Source: Psychrobacillus sp. OK028 (GTDB lineage: Bacteria; Bacillota; Bacilli; Bacillales_A; Planococcaceae). From it: DNA of 64,000 nt. Every line of letters begins with the position of its first letter. Within the stretch, counting starts at the first letter, position 1. Below are positions 53,978-62,864 of this stretch, piece by piece. The translations under genes were made by a program, and so were the position numbers. The stretch lies in assembly GCF_900103605.1 (NCBI RefSeq), contig NZ_FNHY01000003.1, positions 310,001-374,000 on the forward strand, in the 5' to 3' direction. The notes below the pieces were generated by a model, which saw only the letters and a program-made list of their open reading frames with translations, searched no databases and was not told where the DNA came from.

Positions 53978-54059
53978 CTATTTATTAGTTATTTCATTGG
54001 TACTGTGTCAAGTTGTTGAACGAATTCATAATGTAATGATAGAAAGGGAGGAATTTAAA

Positions 54060-54485
54060 TTGAATAACCATACAAATCAAACTTCCACTTATTCTAGCTT
54101 GCTTGCCGATTTAACGAAAACGATTAATAGCGAATTTACCGCAATTCATTGTTATGAACAATTAGCTGCTATAGCCCCAAACGAGGAAGTTAAAAATCGC
54201 ATTCTTGAAATAAGGAAAGATGAAATGAGACATTTTCAAACGTTCTCCAGTATTTACTTATCGTTAACAGGAAGGCACCCTAGTCCACAAATAACAGAAC
54301 AATGTCCAACCAATTTTCAAAAAGGAGTCATTAGCTCATTTAATGATGAACAAGGAGCTGTGGATTTTTACCACGAGGTAGCAAGAAAACATCCTATTGT
54401 AATGGACGTGTATAACCAAATAGCTGCAGATGAGCAAAATCATGCGGTATGGTTTTTATTTTTTAAAGTTAATTATTTTTCATAA
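54060..54485 (+). CDS. Ferritin-like domain protein
   Basis: 141 residues from TTG at 54060, eight bases after AGGGAGG; the longer frame begins inside the upstream hairpin. Four-helix ferritin-like pattern with paired iron ligands: INSEFTAIHCYEQL (E, E..) and RKDEMRHFQTF (E-x-x-H) in the first half, then DEQGAVDFYHEVA and AADEQNHAVWFLF (E-x-x-H) in the second. This is the rubrerythrin/ferritin-like family of Bacillales, of uncertain substrate; a di-iron oxidase or storage role is plausible. Confidence 0.85.
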   Translation: MNNHTNQTSTYSSLLADLTKTINSEFTAIHCYEQLAAIAPNEEVKNRILEIRKDEMRHFQTFSSIYLSLTGRHPSPQITEQCPTNFQKGVISSFNDEQGAVDFYHEVARKHPIVMDVYNQIAADEQNHAVWFLFFKVNYFS

Positions 54486-54528
54486 AATGAATTCTTTACT
54501 TTCTGAAAAAAATGGAGTGACACTATAC

Positions 54529-56097
54529 TTATGTACCTTCCAATAGTTGAAGAATCCATTCCTTCACATCAACAAGACGATTATATTCTGGGAAGTCATT
54601 TGTCCCAGTAACAATTATTGGAACAATGGAATCTACTTTATGAAGAGATCCATGCGCCCCACCTCCTGCATGGTCGTGACTATGTTTTTCAATGAACTCA
54701 TAAGATGGTCTTGCATCCACAATAATAACACGCCCTTCCTGTGAATGAAGTGCTCCATATAGCCTAGCAAGGGCATCTGGATAATTTTGATACTGAATCC
54801 GTCCTCCATTTGTCATTTTCAAATCTAAGATGGAGGCGTTCCCTGCAATATCCCACGATTGTTCATATTCGTCAACATACTTACCCTTTGGTGAAAACGT
54901 AAATTCCTCATCACTTAGGGGACTTACAACATAGTTTGTTTGTTCATCTTTCCAAGCTATAATGCCAATACGCTTGTCCTTTTTTAAAATGTCCGTGATT
55001 TCTGATAATTCAACTTGTTTATCATTTACGTAAATGTACGCCATTCGCTCATTGATAGCGATGGCAAGTTGGACATTCCTTTTCTCACCTTCCCAAAACG
55101 TATAATTCTTCAATGAATTATTTAAATCAATTAAAGAAGTTTCTTTCTCTTTTTTTATGAATGATTGGCCGCTATCACCTAGTACAATCCAGGTTACCTC
55201 TTGAATTGCTTCTTCCCAAGATGAAAAGCTATTTAATATGTCTTGTAGCGCCTCATCTGCTTTTTCAATGCCCTTTAAATCATCCGGGCCATGTTTGTGT
55301 ACGGAAGCATCTGCATCCGGTAAATATGTTAGTGTAAAGGAAGGTAACTTCTTTTGTTCGATTAAGTATTTCAACTCATTTGCACTGAATTTATTGTTTA
55401 CTCCTAAACGGTTCCATACAAATTTATTCCAGTCGTTTTTAGAATTATATTGAGATAACAGGCCAAGTGAAAACAATGTTGGTCCATTTATTTCAATTTC
55501 TTTTGGTAAAAGATTGACCGTTGAAATAAGTTTAGGGACGTTTAGTTGATGTTGAACACTTCCACGAAATAAAAGGCCATTAATCGAAGCAGATGAAAGC
55601 TTGCGGGTCGCTAGCTCTTCATGAATCGTTAAAACCTCTTTACTTAAATGGTTTTCATTGAGATGAATAACGCTGTCCATTGAAATATTTTTTACACCAT
55701 TATTCCATATTTCACTTATTCCACTTCCATAACTAATCATTCGATTTTCATCTTCTTTAAACCAGATCAATCCCGGCACTTTATGTTGATTAGGATACGT
55801 ACCGGTTAATAGAGTACTATCAATAGTAACTGACATTGTCGGATAAGAGCTAATCATTTCTGGATTAATATGTCCATTGTTGATCAAAAATGAGAATGCA
55901 GGTGCTTTTCCTTGTTTCACTGCTTTTTGTAATGGTTCACTCATTAAGGAATCTACGGCAACTAGTATAATGGGTTTCTTTGTTGAATTTATTGAAATAT
56001 CATCCAGCTCTTTTGTTGGAGATATAGAAATTGCTAATACTAGAACACTACAGATGAAAATAAATGTAATTAAGCCAATTACAATTTTGCGTTTCAT
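54529..56097 (-). CDS. Alkaline phosphatase superfamily protein (nucleotide pyrophosphatase/phosphodiesterase type)
   Basis: 522 residues with an N-terminal membrane anchor or signal (KIVIGLITFIFICSVLVLAI). Metal-binding Asp in PIILVAVDSLM, the nucleophile Thr in SYPTMSVTIDSTLLTGTYPNQH, and further metal ligands in TYLPDADASVHKHGP and VLGDSGQSF plus HDHAGGGAHGSL, matching type I phosphodiesterase/NPP enzymes. It would act on phosphodiesters outside the cell. The ATG follows GAAGGTGAG. Convergent with the ferritin-like gene; substrate unknown. Confidence 0.9.
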   Translation of the reverse strand: MKRKIVIGLITFIFICSVLVLAISISPTKELDDISINSTKKPIILVAVDSLMSEPLQKAVKQGKAPAFSFLINNGHINPEMISSYPTMSVTIDSTLLTGTYPNQHKVPGLIWFKEDENRMISYGSGISEIWNNGVKNISMDSVIHLNENHLSKEVLTIHEELATRKLSSASINGLLFRGSVQHQLNVPKLISTVNLLPKEIEINGPTLFSLGLLSQYNSKNDWNKFVWNRLGVNNKFSANELKYLIEQKKLPSFTLTYLPDADASVHKHGPDDLKGIEKADEALQDILNSFSSWEEAIQEVTWIVLGDSGQSFIKKEKETSLIDLNNSLKNYTFWEGEKRNVQLAIAINERMAYIYVNDKQVELSEITDILKKDKRIGIIAWKDEQTNYVVSPLSDEEFTFSPKGKYVDEYEQSWDIAGNASILDLKMTNGGRIQYQNYPDALARLYGALHSQEGRVIIVDARPSYEFIEKHSHDHAGGGAHGSLHKVDSIVPIIVTGTNDFPEYNRLVDVKEWILQLLEGT

Positions 56098-56467
56098 GAA
56101 CTCACCTTCAAATCAATTATTTAATATTAGTATGGTCTGAGTTTCATTAAAATATGTAGAAGAACACTATTAAAGTGATCTTATCTATTTATTAAATTCC
56201 ACCGACAAAAATAGATAGACATTCTAAATTAATTAAACAGACCTAATTTTCACCCAATATTTAGTTCAAAACGCGATGTAGGTAAAATAAGGAAATATTT
56301 CATTTCTATCTCACTAATTCATCAGTAGATTTGTAAAAATACGTAAGCAAAAAGGTAAAATTTTGTTAACAGAATCTTTATTAAGCTATAAATATATCTA
56401 CATAATGCTTTAACATCCCTGTTTTATAATAAATTCGAAATATATTATTAGATAGGAGATGGAGAAA
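56098..56467. other. Divergent promoter gap
   Basis: AT-rich 370 bases between the phosphodiesterase gene and glpQ-like gene. A TTAACA at about 56369-56374 and similar TTTATTAA-like words could be PhoP-type half sites but do not form a clear tandem array. No gene seen. Confidence 0.35.
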
Positions 56468-57298
56468 ATGAACAAAAAATTATTAATAGGAACAGGACTG
56501 GCTTTATCGTTTTTTTTCAGTCCAATTAGTCAGGCATTTGCTGAAGGACAAACAGTAGGTGAAAGAAAACAAGTCGAAAATGTAGCACACCGTGGTGCAA
56601 CAGGTTACGCACCAGAAAATACGATTGCCGCTTTTGATCTGGCTGTTGATATGAAAGCAGATTATATTGAAATCGATGTGCAAAGAAGTAAAGATGGTGA
56701 ATTAGTAGTAATCCATGATACAACAGTGGATCGTACAACTGATGGAACGGGAAAAGTTGGGGATTTAACATTTGAACAGCTTAGAAGTCTGGATGCAGGT
56801 AGTTGGAAAGAGGAACAGTTTGTAGGAGAAACAATCCCAACATTTGAGGAGATTCTTGAGCGTTACCATGGGAAAATTGGAATTTTAATAGAGTTAAAAG
56901 CTCCAGAGCTTTACCCTGGTATTGAAGATCAAGTATCAGAAGCTTTAAAAGAACGAAATCTCGATAAACCACAAAATGAGAAAATAATTATTCAATCTTT
57001 TAACTTTGAATCAATGAAAAAAACGAACCAACTTCTTCCTAAAGTTTCAATCGGTGTATTAACTTCTAACAGTGCAGATACAACATTAGAAGCTTTACAA
57101 GAATTTTCAACATATGCAGATTGGTTTAACCCAAGTTATGGAATCGTGACAGAAGAATTAGTAAGTCAAGTTCACTCTCTAGGAATGCAAATTGGTTCAT
57201 GGACAGTACGTAGTCAAGAAGCAGCAGACTTACTATTCAAAATGAGAGTTGACGCAATCATTTCTGATTATCCGGATTATGTAGATCCTAGAAACTAA
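56468..57298 (+). CDS. glpQ: Secreted glycerophosphodiester phosphodiesterase
   Basis: 276 residues with a signal peptide (KKLLIGTGLALSFFFSPISQAFAEG, cleavage after AFA, about residues 3-27). The GDPD catalytic core is clear: VAHRGATGYAPENTIAAF with the first active-site His, then YIEIDVQRSKDGELVVIHD with metal Glu/Asp and the second His, and IGILIELKAPELYPG carrying a further Glu. It hydrolyses glycerophosphodiesters to sn-glycerol 3-phosphate outside the cell, as B. subtilis GlpQ does. ATG at 56468 is nine bases after AGGAG. Terminated by a long hairpin. Confidence 0.95.
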   Translation: MNKKLLIGTGLALSFFFSPISQAFAEGQTVGERKQVENVAHRGATGYAPENTIAAFDLAVDMKADYIEIDVQRSKDGELVVIHDTTVDRTTDGTGKVGDLTFEQLRSLDAGSWKEEQFVGETIPTFEEILERYHGKIGILIELKAPELYPGIEDQVSEALKERNLDKPQNEKIIIQSFNFESMKKTNQLLPKVSIGVLTSNSADTTLEALQEFSTYADWFNPSYGIVTEELVSQVHSLGMQIGSWTVRSQEAADLLFKMRVDAIISDYPDYVDPRN

Positions 57299-57373
57299 TC
57301 TTTCTATAAAATAGATTAAGAACAGGATAGTTCAGTAATGCCCCCTTATAATAAGAGCTTTAATATGTAGTTG

Positions 57374-57425
57374 ATTGGCTGGTTTTAATTCGGTATTACA
57401 CCGGACTTAAGCCAGCCAATTTTTG
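57374..57425 (+). terminator. Terminator of glpQ
   Basis: ATTGGCTGG/CCAGCCAAT outer stem with TTAA and CGG/CCG inner pairs, then TTTTT. Confidence 0.8.
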
Positions 57426-57592
57426 CTTAATGCATTCAATTAAAAGGAGGATAAATATCAAAGTACTTTTATATCTAAATCATAATCAATGAAAAAAATG
57501 ATACGTTTTCCTTTAACATCACCTTATTTTTTTACATTTTCCCTTCCATTATTTCATAGTGTATATACATGGATGTCCATGGGAGTGATTAG

Positions 57593-58171
57593 ATGCATTT
57601 TTGGAAAAAAGGCTTAGTTATTTTAGTTGGAAGTATTTTCATAGCATTAGGTATTAATCTTTTTTTAATACCGTATAAAGTGTTGGACGGTGGAATTATA
57701 GGAATAGCGCTTATATTAAATTACCTTTGGGGTTTAAAGCCTGGACTAATGATTATTTGTTTTAGTATCCCAGTCTTTATGATTGCATGGTTCAATTATC
57801 GGGAATATTTTTATAATAGTTTGCATGGAATGATCATTTCCTCCTTTTTGATAGATTTGCTACAGCCATTGGTAGGCTTTATACATATTCAATCGATATA
57901 TAGCTCTATTTTAGGTGGAACTTTTGTAGGTGTTGGTATTGGGTTAATGTTGCGATTTAAGACAAGCACAGGGGGTACAGATTTAGTAGCTCAATTACTT
58001 AGTGATAAAACGGGTATAAATGTAGGGATCCTCATATTTATTATTGATTCAATAGTTGTCTTAAGTGGGGGTCTATTATTATCTACTGATACCTTACTTC
58101 TATCGATAATTACAATCTTTTTTGTTGGAGTCACCACAAGTCTTATTACCAAGAATGTTCGAGCCTTCTAA
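57593..58171 (+). CDS. YitT family membrane protein lacking the DUF2179 domain
   Basis: 192 residues. It matches the membrane part of YitT proteins: LVILVGSIFIALGINLFLIPYKVLDGGIIG (about 9-38), then STGGTDLVAQLL at the position of the family's GGALDGTE motif. It stops after the last helix, so the cytoplasmic DUF2179 domain is absent; such short forms exist in Bacillales. The ATG follows GGGAG by seven bases. The function is unknown. Convergent with msmX. Confidence 0.87.
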   Translation: MHFWKKGLVILVGSIFIALGINLFLIPYKVLDGGIIGIALILNYLWGLKPGLMIICFSIPVFMIAWFNYREYFYNSLHGMIISSFLIDLLQPLVGFIHIQSIYSSILGGTFVGVGIGLMLRFKTSTGGTDLVAQLLSDKTGINVGILIFIIDSIVVLSGGLLLSTDTLLLSIITIFFVGVTTSLITKNVRAF

Positions 58172-58177
58172 TGATAA

Positions 58178-58211
58178 AAGCCGCTAAGGAATTCCCTTCC
58201 TTTAGCGGCTT
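58178..58211. terminator. Bidirectional terminator between YitT and msmX genes
   Basis: AAGCCGCTAA/TTAGCGGCTT stem with further GGA/TCC pairs. Confidence 0.85.
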
Positions 58212-58215
58212 ATTA

Positions 58216-59313
58216 TTACTTAATACGTTGTTCTGTTTCTTTATCAAAGAAATGTGCTTTACTAAGATCAAATGCAAGATCAATTGTGTCCCCTGCTGAA
58301 ATATTAAAGCGCGAGTCAATTCGAGCAACAAAGCTTTGGTTGTTCACTTGCGAATAAAGAATAATTTCAGCACCCATCAACTCAGCAACCTCTACAGATG
58401 CACTCACTTTAGTTTCAGGTGAGAAGTCTAAGAAAACTTGCTCGTCATTAATATCCTCTGGACGAATACCAAGAATGATATCTTTTCCATCATAACCACG
58501 TTCTTTAAGAACTTTAAGTCTGCCATCTGGTACTAATAATTTTACATCATCCATTACAAAATGATTACCAACCAATTTACCATTCAAGAAATTCATCGCT
58601 GGAGAACCAATAAACCCACCGACAAATACATTATCTGGCTCATCATATACCTCTTTTGGCGCACCAACCTGTTGGATGATCCCATCTTTCATAACTACTA
58701 ATCTTGTAGCCATTGTCATTGCCTCTGTTTGGTCATGCGTTACATAAATAGTTGTCGTTTGCAGACGGCTATGTAGCTTTTGAATTTCCGCACGCATTTG
58801 CACACGTAGCTTTGCATCTAAGTTAGATAGTGGTTCATCCATTAAGAAAACTTCAGCATCACGAACAATTGCTCTACCAAGTGCTACACGCTGACGTTGA
58901 CCACCAGAAAGTGCTTTAGGCTTACGATTCAACAGATTCTCAAGACCTAAAATTTTTGCAGCATTATCGACACGTTTTTTTATTTCGTCTTTTTTAAATT
59001 TACGCAACTTCAGTCCAAAAGCCATGTTATTATAAACATCCATATGTGGGTAAAGCGCGTAGTTTTGGAACACCATCGCGATATTACGATCTTTTGGTGG
59101 TACATCGTTCACGCGTTTATCTCCGATAAATAAATCCCCAGAAGAGATTTCTTCCAAGCCGGCAATCATACGTAATGTTGTCGATTTACCACAACCTGAT
59201 GGCCCTACTAAAACTAAAAACTCTTTATCTCGTATTTCTAAATTAAAGTCTTCTACAGAAACTACTTTATTGTCGTATACCTTTTTAACATTTACTAATT
59301 TAAGTTCAGCCAT
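58216..59313 (-). CDS. msmX: Multi-sugar ABC importer ATPase (MsmX/UgpC type)
   Basis: 365-residue CUT1-type ATPase: Walker A GPSGCGKSTT, signature ALSGGQRQR, Walker B VFLMDEPLSNLDAKLR, H-loop VTHDQTEA, and a C-terminal OB-fold/TOBE regulatory domain (LGIRPEDINDEQ). In Bacillus a single MsmX energises several sugar importers that lack their own ATPase. Consistently, no permease is next to it. The start at 59313 follows AGGGGG; a cre-like site lies just upstream. It stands beside a PucR-type regulator and a degraded nagA. Confidence 0.94.
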   Translation of the reverse strand: MAELKLVNVKKVYDNKVVSVEDFNLEIRDKEFLVLVGPSGCGKSTTLRMIAGLEEISSGDLFIGDKRVNDVPPKDRNIAMVFQNYALYPHMDVYNNMAFGLKLRKFKKDEIKKRVDNAAKILGLENLLNRKPKALSGGQRQRVALGRAIVRDAEVFLMDEPLSNLDAKLRVQMRAEIQKLHSRLQTTTIYVTHDQTEAMTMATRLVVMKDGIIQQVGAPKEVYDEPDNVFVGGFIGSPAMNFLNGKLVGNHFVMDDVKLLVPDGRLKVLKERGYDGKDIILGIRPEDINDEQVFLDFSPETKVSASVEVAELMGAEIILYSQVNNQSFVARIDSRFNISAGDTIDLAFDLSKAHFFDKETEQRIK

Positions 59314-59331
59314 CCTATTTCCCCCTAATTT

Positions 59332-59345
59332 TGTAAGTGCTTTCA
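59332..59345 (-). promoter_or_regulatory. cre-like site upstream of msmX
   Basis: On the minus strand TGAAAGCACTTACA matches the CcpA consensus TGWAANCGNTNWCA at all but one defined position (A for G in the central CG). It lies 19 bases before the msmX start. Confidence 0.55.
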
Positions 59346-59433
59346 TTAGTAATAGAATACTATATTTCTAATTTTCAAGAAATGGGAATAGTGCACAAAG
59401 ATAATGCAGAACTTAGTGAATATTTACTAAAAT

Positions 59434-60321
59434 TTATTTTCTAGCTAGTAACGCCAAAGACACAGTCATTGCATCTTGAAATTGCCGAATATCTATCCCA
59501 GTCTTTTCAAAGAAACGATCCAATCGATATTGCAGACTGTTTCTGTGTAAATGAAGTACCTTTGCTGTCTCGGAAAGATTTAAGTTGCACTGGAAAAAAG
59601 TATCCATCATATGAATCGTTTCTTCATCATGTATGTATTCCTGCAATATAGTTTTAGAAATATCCAATCGTAAATCTTCATCTGTCTGCTTTGTTAATAG
59701 GAACGGAATGGCCTCCACATAAGTCAATACCGATTTAGTCGTATAATGGAAAATACGTTTGGCAATATTCGTCAGCGAATGATAATAAAGTGTAAGGTCC
59801 TCCATATCTTTTTTGTACGGTCCCACAAAAAAAGTAATTTTCACATATAAATCGCTCATTAAGATATCGATTATCTGCTCATACGATATACTTTCCTCTT
59901 CCATCATTTGTTGCTCTATGATAAAACCTTCATGCTCATTCTCCCATAGAATAGGAACTTGCTTATCAAAAAGTCCTTCTATCGCATCTTTAAACAAAAG
60001 CGGTTCTATTTGATTTTTGTTAAATGAAAAATAAACGAACCGAAAAGGGTGACTAGGTTTCCAATCTTTCTCTCCCAAATCGGTAGAGTATATAATTTTC
60101 CTCCAGTTTCTTTCTGCTTGTGTCGGCGTAGGAAACTTCACATTATAAGGTGTTAGAAAAGTAGTCAATAATGAGACATCTTTAGAAGTTAGTTCATCAT
60201 TCCGGATACCGATGATTTCCTCTTTGTCTGTAGCAAACCATTTATAATCGGAGTCTAGTTGATTTGAACCGTCCTTATGTACTTTTAGTGTGGAGAATAC
60301 CTCTTTTAATTGGTTAATCAT
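59434..60321 (-). CDS. PucR/CdaR-type helix-turn-helix regulator
   Basis: 295 residues. The C-terminal PucR HTH is typical: FFQCNLNLSETAKVLHLH, then RNSLQYRLDRFFEKTG, and DAMTVSLALL at the end. The N-terminal 230 residues match no sensor domain I recognise. Such proteins sit beside msmX/ugpC genes in Bacillales and probably respond to sugar or nucleotide state. Start ATG behind GAGGTG. About 90 bases upstream of msmX's promoter side, so it is a separate unit that may regulate msmX. Confidence 0.85.
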   Translation of the reverse strand: MINQLKEVFSTLKVHKDGSNQLDSDYKWFATDKEEIIGIRNDELTSKDVSLLTTFLTPYNVKFPTPTQAERNWRKIIYSTDLGEKDWKPSHPFRFVYFSFNKNQIEPLLFKDAIEGLFDKQVPILWENEHEGFIIEQQMMEEESISYEQIIDILMSDLYVKITFFVGPYKKDMEDLTLYYHSLTNIAKRIFHYTTKSVLTYVEAIPFLLTKQTDEDLRLDISKTILQEYIHDEETIHMMDTFFQCNLNLSETAKVLHLHRNSLQYRLDRFFEKTGIDIRQFQDAMTVSLALLARK

Positions 60322-60367
60322 TGATACACCTCATTTATTCTAGCTAACTCGAATTTTTTAAACTATA

Positions 60368-61291
60368 TCATAAAAAAGCTCCACTATGCTCGTAAGCAAT
60401 TGCTCCTCTACAAATGGTTAACTCAACTTCACCATTTTGACCTATGACAACAATATCAGCATCTTTACCTACACTTATCGATCCTTTGTGACTTAATATC
60501 TCTAAACGTTTTGCCTGATTTGTAGAAGTAATTAATATTTGTTCATGTATAGACAAATCTAGCCACTTTACAAGGTTCAATCTAGCATTATTCATTGTTA
60601 ATATACTTCCCGCTAAAGAATCATGAGAGATTAATGAACATTTTCCTTCGCGTACAGATACTCGCTGACCACCTAAATCATACTCCCCATCCGGCATACC
60701 TTTAGCACGCATTCCATCGGTAATTACAAGTACTTTTTCAAGTGTTTTCATTTTTACGATAAGTTTTAGTAAATCAGGGTGAAAATGTATACCGTCAGGA
60801 ATAATTTCAACATAAACATTGTCATGTAGAATAGCTGCTCCAACTACTCCAGGATCTCTATGATGGAAACTCTTCATGCCATTAAACAAATGTGTTGCAT
60901 GGGTAACCCCCTGAATAATAGCACTATTTGCTTCATCGTAAGAAGCATTTGTATGACCCATCGACGGAATCACTTTCAACTTTTTCAGTTCCTTTAGTAG
61001 CTCAAAGCCTTGATCTAATTCAGGTGAATATGTAATAATCTTGATAGCATCACCAGTTAGTCTATGCCATTTTTTAAAAAGATTAGTGTTTGGCGAAATA
61101 ATAGAGTCTGCTGGTTGAGCTCCTTTTTGTTCTTTATTTATAAAAGGTCCTTCTAAATGAATACCAATCATTTCGGGAACACCTGGTCCATTACTTTTTG
61201 CTCTATATTCTGTTAAATTTTTTAGAACATCTCCTAATTGGATTGGATTAGTCATAGTCGTTGCTAAGAAAGAGGTAATTCCTTCCCTCGC
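60368..61291 (-). pseudogene. nagA: nagA remnant: N-acetylglucosamine-6-phosphate deacetylase missing its first ~90 codons
   Basis: The reading frame is intact for about 307 codons but begins mid-protein at AREGITSFLATTMTNP, directly after an in-frame TGA at 61292-61294; in full-length NagA this segment is near residue 92. The HxH metal motif (HIHG) and N-terminal strands are lost. Retained are IGIHLEGPF, MGHTNASYDE, THLFNGMKSFHHRDPG, DGIHFHP and VITDGM with the catalytic Asp. The first ATG (61255) has no ribosome site. The lost part is replaced directly by the end of the LacI-family gene, 6 bases away. Unless the fragment is translated from read-through, it is a pseudogene; activity would be very unlikely. 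Confidence 0.75.
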
Positions 61292-61296
61292 TCAAG

Positions 61297-62298
61297 CTAG
61301 ACCAATCCCTTTTTCACACTGTTTCGGATAATCAGACTTGTTGAGATCAGTATTTTCTTTGCGATTTTTCTGCCTTTCAAACGTTCAAGTAACGTGTCAA
61401 CAGCTGTTTCTCCCATAATTTCTGTATACACTTTGATTGTACTTAAAGAGGGATACATGTATTTTGAAACAGTCATATCATTTATTCCAATAATACTTAC
61501 TCGATCAGGAATCGCTATATTAGCCTCATGAAGAGCTCTTAAACTGCCAATAGCAATAACATCACTACTCATAAAAAAGGCAGTCGGTAAATCGTCTTCT
61601 AATTCTTCTATCGCTTTTTTCATCAGATTATAACCATCCTCAACAGAGAAGGAGCCTACATAAACAAATCTTTCATCATAAACACCATTTTCCTTCATAT
61701 AGGATTGAAATGTTTTTTCCCGTAAGTCAACAATATACTCAGTTTGACCTTTGAGTTTCTCTCTCCCACCAATAAACCCAATTTTTCTATGTTTAGTTGA
61801 AAGAAAAAAATCGATTATTTTTTTTGTTGCTTTTTCAAAATCAATGACAATAGAATCGTATTTTTCTTCATTTGGACTGAAATCAACGAAAATGACCAAC
61901 GGATTAATTATTGCTAATTCCTTCACTTGTTGATCACTAAATTTACCGACAGCAATAATTCCTTTAATCTCAGCGGCCTTTATATCTTTAATATTATCGA
62001 AAAAGTAAACTTCAGGATTCATACCAATTTCTTTACAACGCTGTTCAATCCCAAGTCTTATTGAGAGATAATAGAGATCATTTAACTCCTCTTTTTCTGT
62101 ATACCAATGTACAATAGCAATCTTTTGATCAAAATATTTTTTTGATGTGCTTTTTCTATAGGATAACTCTTCTGCTATTTCAAATATCTTTTTCTTCGTG
62201 TCATCTGCTACCGATAAACTTGTATCATAATTTAGCACACGTGAAACTGTCGCAGAGGATACACCTGCTTTTTCAGCTATGTCTTTAATAGTTGCCAC
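61297..62298 (-). CDS. LacI/GalR family transcriptional regulator
   Basis: 333 residues: N-terminal HTH ATIKDIAEKAGVSSATVSRVLN with hinge region, then a periplasmic-binding-like effector domain ending SLIIRNSVKKGLV, full length for the family. GTG at 62298 lies six bases after AGGTGA; a TTG six bases earlier is an alternative. The sequence is of the GalR/MsmR kind. It is divergent from galK across 566 bases, so it probably represses the galactose genes. Its stop abuts the nagA remnant. Confidence 0.92.
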   Translation of the reverse strand: MATIKDIAEKAGVSSATVSRVLNYDTSLSVADDTKKKIFEIAEELSYRKSTSKKYFDQKIAIVHWYTEKEELNDLYYLSIRLGIEQRCKEIGMNPEVYFFDNIKDIKAAEIKGIIAVGKFSDQQVKELAIINPLVIFVDFSPNEEKYDSIVIDFEKATKKIIDFFLSTKHRKIGFIGGREKLKGQTEYIVDLREKTFQSYMKENGVYDERFVYVGSFSVEDGYNLMKKAIEELEDDLPTAFFMSSDVIAIGSLRALHEANIAIPDRVSIIGINDMTVSKYMYPSLSTIKVYTEIMGETAVDTLLERLKGRKIAKKILISTSLIIRNSVKKGLV

Positions 62299-62864
62299 TT
62301 TCAATCACCTTTTCCATTTCTATAATTACCGAATTTAATAGATTATTCTAATATATACTATAATACAGTATTTATAGCCTCAGAGCAGAGTATAAACCGC
62401 TCTTTATTTATAGAATGTAGATCCTTTAGTTTTCTCATTCTTTGAATTGAAATTTAATAATTCAAATTGTCCAAACGTTTAATTTTTCGCCATTTTCTTT
62501 CATTATCATCGTCGCGAATTTTGTAACACCAATATAAACTCCCAATGCTGCATATGTCACTAATTTCACCACTCAATCTCATCATCTGAAATTTGTACAT
62601 ACTTTCAAAACAAGTAAACTATTGATAATTTATTTCAGTAAAAAATTTACTTGATTTTTTTAAAATTTACCACGAACTAAATATTCTCTCTATGAAAAAT
62701 AAACGAAAATATTTATTTTTTTGTTCGTTCTAAAAAGTTTTCTCTATTGTTTTAAAGGCTTGAAGGCTAATAATAAATAAGTAAAAGAATTATTTTGAAC
62801 ATTCCAACTAAATGTAGTAAACTAAATTATACAAAATATTTTACTAAATACAGGAGGTAAATCC
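62299..62864. promoter_or_regulatory. Divergent control region between the LacI-family gene and galK
   Basis: No gene in 566 AT-rich bases. Candidate operators: AAACGTTT at 62473-62480, a palindrome with the central CG typical of LacI/GalR sites, and a wide inverted repeat TAGTAAA/TTTACTA at 62815-62846 just before galK. Both are guesses from shape. Confidence 0.4.

Noticed and set aside
53970-54059. N-terminal extension of the ferritin-like protein
   Set aside because: Begins inside a hairpin and lacks a ribosome site; the TTG at 54060 has AGGGAGG at ideal distance.
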